Below are positions 52,401 through 60,665 of a stretch of 64,000 bases of DNA, one piece after another. The notes below the pieces were generated by a model. That model was given only the letters and a program-made list of their open reading frames with translations. It had not been told where the DNA came from and did not search any database. Source of the DNA: Luteolibacter luteus (GTDB taxonomy: Bacteria; Verrucomicrobiota; Verrucomicrobiia; Verrucomicrobiales; Akkermansiaceae); assembly GCF_012913485.1 (NCBI RefSeq), contig NZ_CP051774.1, positions 5,766,001-5,830,000 of the forward strand, written 5' to 3'. Made by a program: the position numbers and the translations under genes. Each line of letters begins with the position of its first letter. The stretch's first letter is position 1.

Positions 52401-53923
52401 GTCTGGCCACTGCCCCAGTTTGACCAGCGGTCGGTGCTGACTGAGGCGGAATCCGCAAGTGTCAGTGAACCACCTTGCAGACCGAAGAAGCTTTGGGCCG
52501 GCGCGACGGAGCTGAGATGGACCGCGGAGGTTCCGGAGAGCGAAATGGAGGCAGCGGTGGCAGTGGCATTCAGAAAGAGATTCTTCGCGCTCAGAGTGCT
52601 CGCGCCGCTGCTCGAGAAACTTGCGCCAGTCAGATTGATGTCGCCGCCGATGGCGATGGTGGAGCCTGCCGAGGTGATGCTCGTGGCGCTACCCGCGGTG
52701 AGTCCGCCGCTTGCCGTCACCGAGGATCCGGTGGCATTCAAGGTGACGTTGTCGCCGATGGTCAGGGCACTCAGCGAGGGCAGGGTGCTACCATTCAGCG
52801 TGAGGTTCGGCACGGAGATGATGCCTGCACCGGAAATGGTATGTGCGCCGGAAAGGGTGATGCTGGAGGCTCCTTCAAGCACCAGACCATTTGTGCCGCC
52901 GAGTGCCGAATTCACGGTAAGGCTGGAACCTGTGCCCGCGCGTAGAACCGCAGGAGAGGAGAGATTCAGGCCGCCGCCGCTGAGGGTGACGTTGCCTTGC
53001 TCGGTGATGATGGCATCCGCGTTCTGCGTGCCGGAGACGTTCACCGTGTAGGTGCCTGTGGCATCCGTACCGGCGGCGAAGACGGCACTGTGTCCCGCAC
53101 CTGCCCAACCGGCGGTGGTGCCGGTGCCGTCAGCAGCCGCATTCCAGTTCGCGGCCGCGGCACTCCATGCGCCGGTGGGAGAAGCATCGCCTGCACCTGC
53201 TGTGTTCCCATTAAGGTCCCAGTAGGAGAAGCTGCCGGTGTAGGAGTTCTCGATTTGCAGGCCTGCGATTGGGCCGCGGGAGCCGCCGCTATTGTCACCG
53301 CCTTGGATGGCAAGGCTGAGGCCACCGAGGTTCTGGATCTTCAGGTAATTCTGCCCTTCAACGAGGTTCGCGCTGTCGTTCCAATTCTGGGCGGTCCAGT
53401 TGGCATCCACAGCGACGGTGGCGGTGTCGTTGTGGCTATAGGCCACGCCATTCACTCGGACGGGGCGCAAGTTCGCGATGCCTTGGGTCGCTCCTCCTTG
53501 GTCTGCAGCGACGATGACGTAGGCATTGTAGGAGAGGTAGGGGATGTTCGAGAGGCTGATCCGGCAACCGCCGCCGCCATCATCGAGGAAGCCCTTGGTC
53601 AGCTGACCATTGCCAGTGGTGGTGGTGCCTCCGTTGCGCCAGGTATTCGCGGAGACCCAGGTGACCGCGGCGGAAGTGGCGGCACCGGTATTGTCCTTCA
53701 GGCTCGCGGCGCTGCCATCGCCATTCGTGCTGGCGAGGTTGTTCCAATTCGTCGCGGCAACGGGGACGGCACCAGCGGTGCCAGTCGTGATGATGCTGCC
53801 TGCATCGGAATCGGTGAAGTTCAGGCTGATGCTATTTTGGGCAAAAGCTGCACCGGTGGTTGTCGCGGAGACGATCAAGGTACGTAGCGCCGCGTGGAGA
53901 AGAGTTGAGCGAGGGTTGTTCAT
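49415..53923 (-). CDS. Giant secreted PATR beta-strand repeat protein with TSP3/beta-sandwich C-terminus
   Basis: This exported protein of 1502 residues starts at 53923 (M-N-N-P-R-S-T-L-L-H, signal peptide through A-A-F-A-Q). A beta-sandwich of about 230 residues (I-S-L-N-F-T-D-S-D-A-G) precedes a long beta-helix with three PATR motifs (N-T-F-A-G-P-T-N-V, N-T-Y-I-G-S-T-V-V, N-T-Y-T-G-A-T-S-V) and many serine/threonine/glycine-rich strands. The C-terminus has A-D-P-D-K-D-G-I-S-N-G-I-E-F, then L-D-G-W and ends K-L-F-A-R-L-V-A-Q-Q, the same module as at 34106. There is no autotransporter barrel. It lies upstream of kinase 3 on the same strand, separated by a hairpin. The function is probably adhesion or surface structure. 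Confidence 0.87.
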   Translation of the reverse strand: MNNPRSTLLHAALRTLIVSATTTGAAFAQNSISLNFTDSDAGSIITTGTAGAVPVAATNWNNLASTNGDGSAASLKDNTGAATSAAVTWVSANTWRNGGTTTTGNGQLTKGFLDDGGGGCRISLSNIPYLSYNAYVIVAADQGGATQGIANLRPVRVNGVAYSHNDTATVAVDANWTAQNWNDSANLVEGQNYLKIQNLGGLSLAIQGGDNSGGSRGPIAGLQIENSYTGSFSYWDLNGNTAGAGDASPTGAWSAAAANWNAAADGTGTTAGWAGAGHSAVFAAGTDATGTYTVNVSGTQNADAIITEQGNVTLSGGGLNLSSPAVLRAGTGSSLTVNSALGGTNGLVLEGASSITLSGAHTISGAGIISVPNLTLNGSTLPSLSALTIGDNVTLNATGSSVTASGGLTAGSATSITSAGSTIAIGGDINLTGASFSSSGASTLSAKNLFLNATATAASISLSGTSAVHLSSVAPAQSFFGLQGGSLTLADSASVSTDRWSNWGSGQTHALSISGNAQLNVTDDLVLGDQTNAAITVTQTGGTVTNTGITNNPGGNDLSNRWGHWGGGTTVYNISAGALNLTGAPLYLSWDGTATLNVSGSATVNLKAVNMGYNDKNQASTINLTGGHLNIGADGIVSGGTQNKTINLGAGTLGALTSWSSPLAINVTDATTIDTGSHDITLSGALGGTGSITKTGTGNLALSGTNTFAGPTNVNAGSLQIGGETGGTINLASGATIKTGTPILPQAGVVHTLNLASGSSSSFRIGTTPDLLAVVDPGGLTTTGTHSINIAAAPGLSPGTYPLFEYEGTISGTGYGAFAIGSRPHITATLSHNVADTSVDLVITEIDSLVWKGTNGSDWSLNNAQNWALLSNAGTAPYFQTDLVQFDDSAATGNVVISGSITPGEVLFNNSTLAYTLSGTGLGGPADLIKDGTAKVTLTNDNTYIGSTVVNAGTLQVGNGTSGSISPLSPVIIAPGAEFIWHPAGNASFVNPVTNNGVLRVQGTGNTSLSGDWTQNSSGEIIVDSSGITSFDTPKPGWTGNLTVNAGTLRTIRGNFGPASSARTFTFNGASTLLSLQQNNVFGNGNTDPAAMMQLVLNGATLTSTAYNELGHVTLNGAKISGASAETSLVYRGFELRGTITVTGSTPSLIETTTAHENHLDPATPFIVGDVTGSSAPDLVVTAPFRDGSNNNGTTPGGMRKQGPGTMDLAAVNTYTGATSVQEGKLRVSGSIAAGAVTVDSGATLEGTGSIGGTVTIASGATLSPGTSAGTLSIGTDLALNGTLKAELDGATGDRVNVTGVLDITNATLDLTLLPGGSTLGSYVLAQYGALTGTAFAQVNNLPAGYTLNYHYGPNSNQIALVNPGSDPYLNWATSPPYNLSGDDALAGADPDKDGISNGIEFVIGGNPTTTGDGSKLPTAAIAGSMFEFTFRRADQSNYSPFPAVQYGSVLDGWTTAENGTNGVVITVTNDFYGTGVDRVVVSIPRSLAVGQKLFARLVAQQ

Positions 53924-54511
53924 TCGGGTTGAGTCCCAGCTACCCAAATTTTCCGCGTGATCCTAAGGGTTATCGAGGCATGAGGGCCGATCACCCTAAG
54001 TGGGTGGGGAGAGACGAAGACGCCGGAGGAATGACGAATGAAGCACGAGTAAGATGCGGGGAAGGGGCCTTTGATTGATTCACTGGCGCTCCATCGGATG
54101 GCCAGGGAAATCTCGGAGGTGAAGGCGTGGAGTAGTGGCTGGCAGCATGGGTGCCGCCTTCCCTGAACGGTGTGGGGGCCAGAGAGGAAGATTCCATCGA
54201 AAGTGGTCGATGTGGTAGGATTCGGGGATGTCGATTCTGTTCTCGGTTGCCCTTCCTCTGCTCCGCTCGTGCGGGCCGGATATCCTCGAGGTCGCCTGTT
54301 AATTTTCCACTTTTTATCAGGCTGAACAGGCTCTGTCCCGAGCCCGGCTTCGGGTCCGATCCCGCACCGGATGGAGGAGCAAGCAGGGTCTTCATGCCCT
54401 TCCTCCTTGAAGATCGACGGCATTCCTCTTGGTTCGATGGGAACCTGGAACGACATCATCAGCGTGCCACTGAAGATGGTATTGGATGGACGCTAGGCCA
54501 TCGCCGGACAC
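53924..54511. other. Intergenic region upstream of the giant PATR gene
   Basis: This 588-bp region holds no supported gene. The minus-strand ORF 53920-54459 has low-complexity composition and no signal or domain. An inverted repeat GCCTGTT (54294-54300) / AACAGGC (54325-54331) is the only structure noted. It may be the promoter and leader of the PATR gene on the minus strand. Confidence 0.45.
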
Positions 54512-54536
54512 AAAAAGACCGGCTAAAGAGCCGGTC
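54512..54536 (-). terminator. Intrinsic terminator after tRNA-Val
   Basis: On the minus strand the perfect stem GACCGGCT / AGCCGGTC (54517-54524 with 54529-54536) with a 4-base loop is followed by TTTTT (54516-54512). It lies 13 bp after the 3' end of the tRNA gene. Confidence 0.9.
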
Positions 54537-54548
54537 GGAGGATGCGGA

Positions 54549-54623
54549 TGGTGCGCGCTGCAGGGTTCGAACCTGCGACCCCATCCGTGTGAAGGATGTG
54601 CTCTACCACTGAGCTAAGCGCGC
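54549..54623 (-). tRNA. tRNA-Val (anticodon CAC)
   Basis: The 75-nt gene folds as a full cloverleaf: acceptor stem GCGCGCT / AGCGCGC, D-stem GCTC / GAGC, anticodon stem CATCC / GGATG around loop TTCACAC (anticodon CAC, reading GUG), and T-stem GCAGG / CCTGC with loop TTCGAAC. The discriminator A and the CCA end are encoded. It is followed by an intrinsic terminator at 54512-54536. Confidence 0.97.
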
Positions 54624-54764
54624 TTTGTTTTGGGTCCCTGCCTTGCGGCGGGGCCGAGGTTTTGGTGAAAAGCGGAGGAGTTGGCAAGCATTTCTGTAAG
54701 GAAGTCGTGATTCCTTACCGGAGCCGGGGCTTGGCGGGCGAATGGGAGGCGCTACGGTGGGGAC

Positions 54765-55814
54765 ATGGAAGATTCGGCAAGCCCGCGCCCCCCGCGGCGG
54801 AAGCGCTATGCGGGAAAAAATCCGCGGCGTTTTGAGGACAAGTATAAGGAACTCGATCCGGTGCGGCATGCGGAGACAATCGGAAGGGTCCTAGCCTCCG
54901 GAAAAACTCCGGCGGGAATGCATGTCCCGATCATGGTGGAGGAGTGCCTGGCCGCGCTACACTTGGAGCCCGGGCAGACCGGGGTGGATGGGACGCTCGG
55001 CTATGGTGGGCATGCACGGCAAATTCTAGCGCGAATTGCGCCGGGCGGGCACTTGATCGGGCTGGATCTGGATCCGATCGAGCAGCCGAAGACGGTGGCA
55101 CGCTTGCTCGAGTCGGGTTTTGGCGAGGAGACCTTCACGGCGGTTCACTCAAACTACGCCGGAATCAGGAAGGTGCTGGACGGTCAGGGGATCGGCGCGG
55201 TGGATTTCGTGTTTGCGGATTTGGGGTGCTCCTCGATGCAATTCGACAATCCGGCACGCGGCTTCACCTTCAAGTCGGATGGGCCGCTGGACATGCGGAT
55301 GAATCCTCAGCGCGGAATCTCCGCAGCGGATTGGCTGGCGAAGGTGAAGGCCTCGAAGCTAGCCGAGGCCTTGCGCGAGAACTCCGACGAACCCTACGCG
55401 GACGAAATCGCCGCGGAGTTGGCGGGGAAGCGTTTCAAGGGCACGAAGGATCTCGTCGAATCCCTGCAGCGCTTGCCGCTGATGGCACGGATGGATGAAG
55501 AGCGTGCGGAGTTAACGGTCCGTCGGGTTTTCCAAGCGATCCGGATTGCGGTGAATGAAGAATTTTCCTCGTTAGATGCTTTTCTGCGGCAGTTGCCGGA
55601 TTGCCTGAAACCGGGGGGGCGCGCGGCGATTCTTACTTTCCATTCCGGCGAGGACCGCCGGGTGAAAAAAGCTTTCCAAGCGGGCGGGCGGGACGGGGTT
55701 TATGTCGAAGTAAGCGACGGTGTCGTGATTGCCGGGCCGGAGGAGCGGCGGAACAATCCGCGGAGCGCTCCGGCGAAGTTGCGCTGGGCGGTGAAAGGGG
55801 AAAGTCGCCGGTAA
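54765..55814 (+). CDS. rsmH: 16S rRNA (cytosine(1402)-N(4))-methyltransferase RsmH
   Basis: RsmH methylates N4 of C1402 in 16S rRNA using S-adenosylmethionine. The 349 residues contain H-V-P-I-M-V-E-E-C at the family start, the SAM motif D-G-T-L-G-Y-G-G-H-A, D-L-D-P, V-F-A-D-L-G-C-S-S-M-Q, R-G-F-T-F-K-S-D-G-P-L-D-M-R-M and the C-terminal F-H-S-G-E-D-R-R-V-K. Normally F-H-S-L-E-D is seen, so the Leu-to-Gly change is a small variation. An extra basic N-terminal segment of about 50 residues (R-P-P-R-R-K-R-Y-A-G-K) precedes the enzyme. In most bacteria rsmH lies in the division/cell-wall cluster, but here no ftsL, ftsI or mur gene is adjacent, so it is isolated from that cluster in this window. 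Confidence 0.96.
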   Translation: MEDSASPRPPRRKRYAGKNPRRFEDKYKELDPVRHAETIGRVLASGKTPAGMHVPIMVEECLAALHLEPGQTGVDGTLGYGGHARQILARIAPGGHLIGLDLDPIEQPKTVARLLESGFGEETFTAVHSNYAGIRKVLDGQGIGAVDFVFADLGCSSMQFDNPARGFTFKSDGPLDMRMNPQRGISAADWLAKVKASKLAEALRENSDEPYADEIAAELAGKRFKGTKDLVESLQRLPLMARMDEERAELTVRRVFQAIRIAVNEEFSSLDAFLRQLPDCLKPGGRAAILTFHSGEDRRVKKAFQAGGRDGVYVEVSDGVVIAGPEERRNNPRSAPAKLRWAVKGESRR

Positions 55815-55870
55815 AACGGGGCATTCTTTTATCCCTTGCTTCCTGCCAACCGCTGACCGCTACTCGCATC

Positions 55871-56977
55871 ATGTTAAGATCGCTGGTGATTCCGTTGGTG
55901 GCCGCGCTTGTCGTTTCGCCAGGCTTGGCTCAGGAGAAGGGCATGACCTTGGAACAGGCGAGCGGCTTCGTGAAACTGGCAATGGCGGGTCTTGATCGGG
56001 AGTATCCGAACAAGACGGGCCATGTGACGACAGGGCCGGATGACATGAAGTCACCCCGGGAGATGCATCCGGTATTCTACGGGCACTTCGATTGGCACTC
56101 CTCAGTGCACGGTCACTGGACCTTGGTGAAGCTGATGAAGGAGTTTCCGGACGCTCCCTTCGCGGCGGAGGTCCGGGAGGTCCTCGACAAACGATTCAAT
56201 CAAGAGGCGATCGCGAAGGAGACGGCCTATTTCCAGCTAAAGGAAAACAAGAGCTTCGAGCGAATGTATGGCTGGGCGTGGCTGCTGCGACTGGCGCAGG
56301 AACTTCGAGGATTTGAGAATGACCCGGTGGCCGGCCAGTGGTCGGCGCGCTTGAAGCCGTTGGAGGACGAGATCGTCGGCTTGGCAAAGGGTTATCTGCC
56401 GAAGCTGGATTGGCCGGTGCGCTGCGGATTTCACCCGGAGACTGCTTTCCCTCTCGCGCAGATGATCGACTACGCACGGGCGGTGAAAGATACGGAGTTC
56501 GAGAAACTGCTGCTTGAAAAGGCGCGGGCTTTCTACGGGAAAGATCGTAATTATCCGACGGCCTATGAGCCATCCGGGAATGACTTCTTCTCACCGGGTC
56601 TCAATGTAGCGGACCTGATGCGCCGGGTGATGCCGGCGGAGGAATATGGGAAGTGGTTGATCGGCTATTTCCCGGACTTGGTGAAGGGGCAGGCGGGGAA
56701 TCTGCTGACACCGGTAACGGTGAGCGATCCGACGGATGGACACCTGATCCACCTTGCCGGGCTGAATTTGAATCGCGCGTGGACAATGCGGGGAATCGCC
56801 TCGGTACTGCCAGTCTGGGATACGCGGAAACAGTCCTTGCTCGATGCCGCGGCGAAGCATGAAGAAGCGGGGCTATCGATGGTGACGACGGGGCACTACG
56901 AAGGTGAGCACTGGCTGGGATCCTTCGCGGTGTACTTGTTGAGCGGGACGGGAGTGGACAGACAGAGGTCCGAGTGA
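55871..56977 (+). CDS. DUF2891-family exported protein
   Basis: This 368-residue protein starts at 55871 with a signal peptide (M-L-R-S-L-V-I-P-L-V-A-A-L, cleavage after L-A-Q). The ORF extension to 55601 overlaps rsmH and is rejected. It belongs to the DUF2891 family: H-P-V-F-Y-G-H-F-D-W-H-S-S-V-H-G-H-W, E-R-M-Y-G-W-A-W-L-L-R-L and L-N-L-N-R-A-W are the conserved pieces. The histidine-rich H-F-D-W-H-S-S-V-H-G-H segment could bind a metal or be catalytic. The family looks like an all-helical (alpha/alpha) fold of unknown function. It is 56 bp after rsmH and convergent with the phospholipase gene. Confidence 0.9.
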   Translation: MLRSLVIPLVAALVVSPGLAQEKGMTLEQASGFVKLAMAGLDREYPNKTGHVTTGPDDMKSPREMHPVFYGHFDWHSSVHGHWTLVKLMKEFPDAPFAAEVREVLDKRFNQEAIAKETAYFQLKENKSFERMYGWAWLLRLAQELRGFENDPVAGQWSARLKPLEDEIVGLAKGYLPKLDWPVRCGFHPETAFPLAQMIDYARAVKDTEFEKLLLEKARAFYGKDRNYPTAYEPSGNDFFSPGLNVADLMRRVMPAEEYGKWLIGYFPDLVKGQAGNLLTPVTVSDPTDGHLIHLAGLNLNRAWTMRGIASVLPVWDTRKQSLLDAAAKHEEAGLSMVTTGHYEGEHWLGSFAVYLLSGTGVDRQRSE

Positions 56978-57069
56978 TTGGAGGGCGATCTAACAGATTT
57001 TCCTGCTTCCTCGTCGAGCCGCGGCTCTCCGTTTTTTCCTCGTGGAAGACCGTCCAGTCGGTGGATGAA

Positions 57070-57095
57070 GGCCTTGGAGGTGCCCCCCCAAGGCC
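57070..57095. terminator. Hairpin between convergent genes
   Basis: The arms GGCCTTGG (57070-57077) and CCAAGGCC (57088-57095) lie between the DUF2891 gene and the phospholipase gene. It is followed by ATTGATTGCC on the plus strand and no strong T-run. It is a weak bidirectional terminator candidate. Confidence 0.45.
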
Positions 57096-57110
57096 ATTGA
57101 TTGCCTTACC

Positions 57111-58877
57111 TTACGGTGCTCGTTCGAGCAGGAAGTCCTGCCATGAGTTGCCGTTGTTGGGGTATTGTTCGAGGCGGACATTGTTGCCGGTGTTGCCACC
57201 GGGGATGTCCCAGCTCATGCCATCGTGGACAAAGTAGAATTTGAAGAGTCCATTCGTCTTCGGGAGGATGCGGAGCTTCTGATCGCCGGCATTGGAGACG
57301 TTGTAGTCCCAGAGATGGCAGTCCTCGCCATTCACGCTGGTGCCGTTCACGACACTGATGACGCGGGTGAGGGCATTCAGGCTGAAGGCGCGCAGGTGGC
57401 CGTCGGTGACGCTTTCGAAGCGCCACTTGAACCACGGGTTGTTCTCGTAGGTATACTGGATGACCGGGCTGCCATTGGTGCTCCCCATATTCTCCACGCA
57501 GATGTATTTCCCGGTGGAGGCACGTGCGAAGTAATCGCCCCATGGCTGGAGGCGCCATTGCTGGTTGATCGCGCCGGTGTCCGTGGCTTGTTCGACACGG
57601 TCGTTGTTTGCGGTGCCAGTGCCGGTGATTTGCAGGATGAGCCCGCTCTTCACGTTGCGGATCTTATAGTAGCCGCCACCTGCATCCACGAGGTCGAACT
57701 GCTGGCCGGGATTGTTTCCGGTGTAGTCGTAAGCGTGAAGCTTCGCGCCCGCAGCGGTGGAGTCCATCTCGATGCATGCGCACTTGCCGCTGACCCATGA
57801 GGAAATCCGGAAATGATCCGAATTCTCCGTGGGTGCGAGTACCCAGCGCTGGTTCGCTCCGTTGTAGTCGTAGGTCCACTGGTTCACTTGGGCTCCATTG
57901 CCAGTGTTCCCGCTGATGAGGTCGAGGCACTTGCCGCTGTTACGGTTCACGATCATGAAGTAGGCCGGGCGATACGCCGGGCGGCCTGCCGGAGCGTTGG
58001 TGTTGTAGATCTGTGTGCACTTCGAAGCATCGGCGAAGTCCATGAGGATCGAGCCGAAGCGACCGCTGGGGTTCCCGTTGAAGAAGGTGACCAAGCGCGG
58101 GTTGATATTATTCGACACGTTCGGGATGTTCGGGATGCCGAATATGCCGCTGGAGGTTCCGCTCGAGAAATTCACATACAGCGTGTTCGGTCCGCCATAG
58201 CGCGCCTCATTGAGGACCTGAAGGATCTGTGCCCACTTGGTGTCGTTGTTCGAGACATTGTAGCAATCCTGCACCCGCAGGGTGCCGCCGGTGCTGAATG
58301 TGGTATTGTCCGGCCAACTCGACGCATCGATACCCTTGGGGGTCGACGACGCGCCGAAGCGCCGGAAGAGCACGATCTTTCCACGAGCTTGGGTGAGCGT
58401 GGGAATGGACGAACCGAGCAACCATTTCGAAGGGTTGGCCGCGGTATAGGTATCAAAGGTGGCCTCGAAAGAACGCGTGTTTCCGGAAGGCGTGTATTCT
58501 TCCTTCACGCTCATGATCACGGTCTCCCCGGGATTTGAGTTCAGGAAGCCGATGGTGGCATTCAGAACATCGTTGAAATTCATGTTCTGGTAGACCTGTC
58601 CATGATGAATCGCGAAGGCGTCATTGATGTGACGGCAGCGGATGTCCAAAAAGCGGACACCGGCATTCAGTTGATCACCGATCGACAAGTTCTGGCACTT
58701 TGCCGTTCCGCTGATCGGCTCGACCAAGGCTCCCGAGTCATGGGTGCCGGGGATGGAGAATTGGGATAGCGGGAGATTCCCGTCGAGCGGGGTCATCCAG
58801 TCGTTCCCTGCGGCTCCGGCGCTGAAAGGTAGCGCCGCCATCAACAGGCCGAGCAATCGGCCCAAGGAGTGTTTCAT
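57111..58877 (-). CDS. Secreted PI-PLC X-domain protein with ricin-type lectin repeats
   Basis: This exported protein of 588 residues has a signal peptide (M-K-H-S-L-G-R-L-L-G-L-L) and two parts. Residues about 25-310 are a phosphatidylinositol-specific phospholipase C X domain with the catalytic histidines His46 (I-P-G-T-H-D-S-G) and His92 (I-H-H-G), and D-I-R (Asp78, Arg80) as in Bacillus PI-PLC. Residues about 320-588 are ricin B-type lectin repeats with N-x-G-K-C-L-D and Q-R-W motifs (S-G-K-C-L-D-L, A-N-Q-R-W-V-L, Q-Q-W-R-L-Q). It should bind sugars and cleave phosphoinositide or GPI-type lipids outside the cell. The target (own envelope, host or algal membrane) is unknown. It is monocistronic. 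Confidence 0.9.
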   Translation of the reverse strand: MKHSLGRLLGLLMAALPFSAGAAGNDWMTPLDGNLPLSQFSIPGTHDSGALVEPISGTAKCQNLSIGDQLNAGVRFLDIRCRHINDAFAIHHGQVYQNMNFNDVLNATIGFLNSNPGETVIMSVKEEYTPSGNTRSFEATFDTYTAANPSKWLLGSSIPTLTQARGKIVLFRRFGASSTPKGIDASSWPDNTTFSTGGTLRVQDCYNVSNNDTKWAQILQVLNEARYGGPNTLYVNFSSGTSSGIFGIPNIPNVSNNINPRLVTFFNGNPSGRFGSILMDFADASKCTQIYNTNAPAGRPAYRPAYFMIVNRNSGKCLDLISGNTGNGAQVNQWTYDYNGANQRWVLAPTENSDHFRISSWVSGKCACIEMDSTAAGAKLHAYDYTGNNPGQQFDLVDAGGGYYKIRNVKSGLILQITGTGTANNDRVEQATDTGAINQQWRLQPWGDYFARASTGKYICVENMGSTNGSPVIQYTYENNPWFKWRFESVTDGHLRAFSLNALTRVISVVNGTSVNGEDCHLWDYNVSNAGDQKLRILPKTNGLFKFYFVHDGMSWDIPGGNTGNNVRLEQYPNNGNSWQDFLLERAP

Positions 58878-58911
58878 TTGGGTTCTTGGGTTGTGTGTTG
58901 GTTCTGGTCGT

Positions 58912-59790
58912 TTAGTCCACGGTCAATGGGGGGTGAGAGGTTTCGTGAGGATGGGAGAATTCGGCTTCGGCGCGTTGGCGCAGGGAGTCTTCGGGAAAAA
59001 GAGCCACCCAAGCTGCGGCTGCCGGACGATCGCGGAGGATCCACTGGTGCAGCACGGAGATGACGGCTTCTTCCTGTTGGATGGGATCGGTGATCTTCTC
59101 GGCTGCCAAGGTCGCGGCGCGTGCGGGATGAGTCTCGGCGAGGGACATCGCGATACGGCTCCATGAGGCATTGCGGAACGTTTCATCTGCCTGGTGCGAA
59201 GCCCATGTACATGCGGCGTCGATGTCGCGTCGTGCCCAATGGTAAAGCACGGTGCCGCTGGCGATGGGATCGCTGGCGAGTTGATGCTCGTCCAGCAAGG
59301 CCATTGCTGCAGAGGGATCGCGCGGGGAAAGCTGATCGCTCACGCGAGTAAGCCAGCGAGTGCGCTGCGCGGGATCGAGTTGCGCGCACCAGTCCGCCGC
59401 GGCGGCGGGGGCGGACTCGGTCCAGCGATCCAGAAGGAGAGCGGTGGCTTCTTCGGATGCGGCCCATGGCTCGAGACCTTTGACCAGCTCTGCCGTGCCG
59501 GGAAGATCTCGCGCGATCAGGTCCGGCAGCAGGGTTTCGAGGGCGAGTCGTCGTTCGCCGTTATCTGAGGATTGCAAGGCGGCGAGGGCATCGGCCTGAA
59601 GTTTTTCGAGGGACGCCGCCGTGGGCGGGGGACGATGGCTTGCTTTCGTTAGATCGGTGGCCTGGTTTTGATGGTGCGTCTTTGAGCCCGATGAGGACGC
59701 CGGCTGGCGCATGGATGCCGAATCATGCCACCGCCATGCCGCGAACCCTGAAGCACAGAGCAGGATGGCGAGCAAAGGCTTCCCGGGCAT
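58912..59790 (-). CDS. Secreted W-repeat (helical) protein of unknown function, copy 3
   Basis: This 292-residue exported protein starts at 59790 (M-P-G-K-P-L-L-A-I-L-L-C-A-S-G, signal or anchor). The longer ORF to 60759 overlaps the SGNH and esterase genes antisense and is rejected. A linker rich in S, Q and H precedes helical repeats with the same signature as at 21186 and 22966: A-A-A-D-W-C-A-Q-L-D-P, S-P-R-D-P-S-A-A-M-A-L-L and R-P-A-A-A-W-V-A-L-F-P. It lies divergent to the SGNH hydrolase gene. The function is unknown, and it is shorter than its two paralogues. Confidence 0.75.
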   Translation of the reverse strand: MPGKPLLAILLCASGFAAWRWHDSASMRQPASSSGSKTHHQNQATDLTKASHRPPPTAASLEKLQADALAALQSSDNGERRLALETLLPDLIARDLPGTAELVKGLEPWAASEEATALLLDRWTESAPAAAADWCAQLDPAQRTRWLTRVSDQLSPRDPSAAMALLDEHQLASDPIASGTVLYHWARRDIDAACTWASHQADETFRNASWSRIAMSLAETHPARAATLAAEKITDPIQQEEAVISVLHQWILRDRPAAAAWVALFPEDSLRQRAEAEFSHPHETSHPPLTVD

Positions 59791-59952
59791 TCGCAAGTTC
59801 TCCGCTAAAAGTTCGGGCGAGGTCAAGCTGCGGATTCCAGAGTAACCGGGACGATGCAAATCGCGCTGATCGAAGAGCTGCACGTCACCGTATTTGAGGT
59901 CACGCCACGTGCTGGACGCCTCTCCGCTCGGCGGCCAAGATCTTCCCACATC

Positions 59953-60651
59953 ATGAAATCCATCCGTCTCCTGTCTGCCGTCCTCACGCTGGCCACCGCA
60001 TCCGCCGCCGATCCGATGGCCCCGATCAAGCCCGATACCTACAAGGCTCCGGTGAAGGTCGCCTGCATCGGAGATAGTATCACGGAGGGCGTGGGCGCCG
60101 AGCAGGGCCGTTCCTACCCCACCCAACTTCAGGAGCTCCTGGGCGACAAGTGGAAGGTGAGCAATTTCGGCGTCAGCGGCCGCACGCTTCTGAAGAAGGG
60201 CGACCACCCTTACTGGATCGAAGCAAAGTATCAGAACGCACTGAAGTCCGAGCCGGACGTGGTGATCATCATGCTCGGCACGAACGACACCAAGCCGCAG
60301 AACTGGGAGCATGAGAAGGAGTTCGTGGCGGATTACACGGAGCTGGTGAAGTCCTTCCAAGCGCTGCCGAGCAAGCCGCGCATCTACGCCTGCCGCCCGG
60401 TGCCAGTACCCGGCGAGGGGAACTTCGGCATCAACGAGAAGAATCTCCAAGAGTGGATCAAGCGCATCAACAAGCTGGCCAAGGACATGGACATCGGCGT
60501 GATCGACATGCACAAGGCTCTCGAGCGGAAGGACGAGATGCTGCCCGACCGCGTGCACCCGAATACTGAAGGAGCCAGCGAAATGGCAAAGGCGGCCTTT
60601 GAGGCGCTGACGGGCGACAAGGCTCCGAAGCCGGCCGGAGCGAAGAAGTAA
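59953..60651 (+). CDS. Secreted SGNH/GDSL hydrolase (acetylesterase-like)
   Basis: This 232-residue esterase starts at 59953 (M-K-S-I-R-L-L-S-A-V-L-T-L, signal peptide to A-S-A). The SGNH blocks are intact: block I A-C-I-G-D-S-I-T-E-G with the nucleophile serine, block II glycine in F-G-V-S-G-R-T, block III L-G-T-N-D-T-K-P with the oxyanion Asn, and block V D-R-V-H-P-N-T-E-G with catalytic Asp and His. Members often remove acetyl groups from plant polysaccharides or sialic acid. The pairing with the glucuronoyl-esterase-type gene 14 bp downstream favours plant cell-wall hemicellulose or pectin as substrate (inference). Confidence 0.9.
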   Translation: MKSIRLLSAVLTLATASAADPMAPIKPDTYKAPVKVACIGDSITEGVGAEQGRSYPTQLQELLGDKWKVSNFGVSGRTLLKKGDHPYWIEAKYQNALKSEPDVVIIMLGTNDTKPQNWEHEKEFVADYTELVKSFQALPSKPRIYACRPVPVPGEGNFGINEKNLQEWIKRINKLAKDMDIGVIDMHKALERKDEMLPDRVHPNTEGASEMAKAAFEALTGDKAPKPAGAKK

Positions 60652-60665
60652 GCTTCCAATTTTCC

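Noticed and set aside
53920..54459. Minus-strand ORF of 179 codons upstream of the giant PATR gene
   Set aside because: Pro/Ser/Arg-rich, no signal, no ribosome-binding site, and it runs into the PATR gene.
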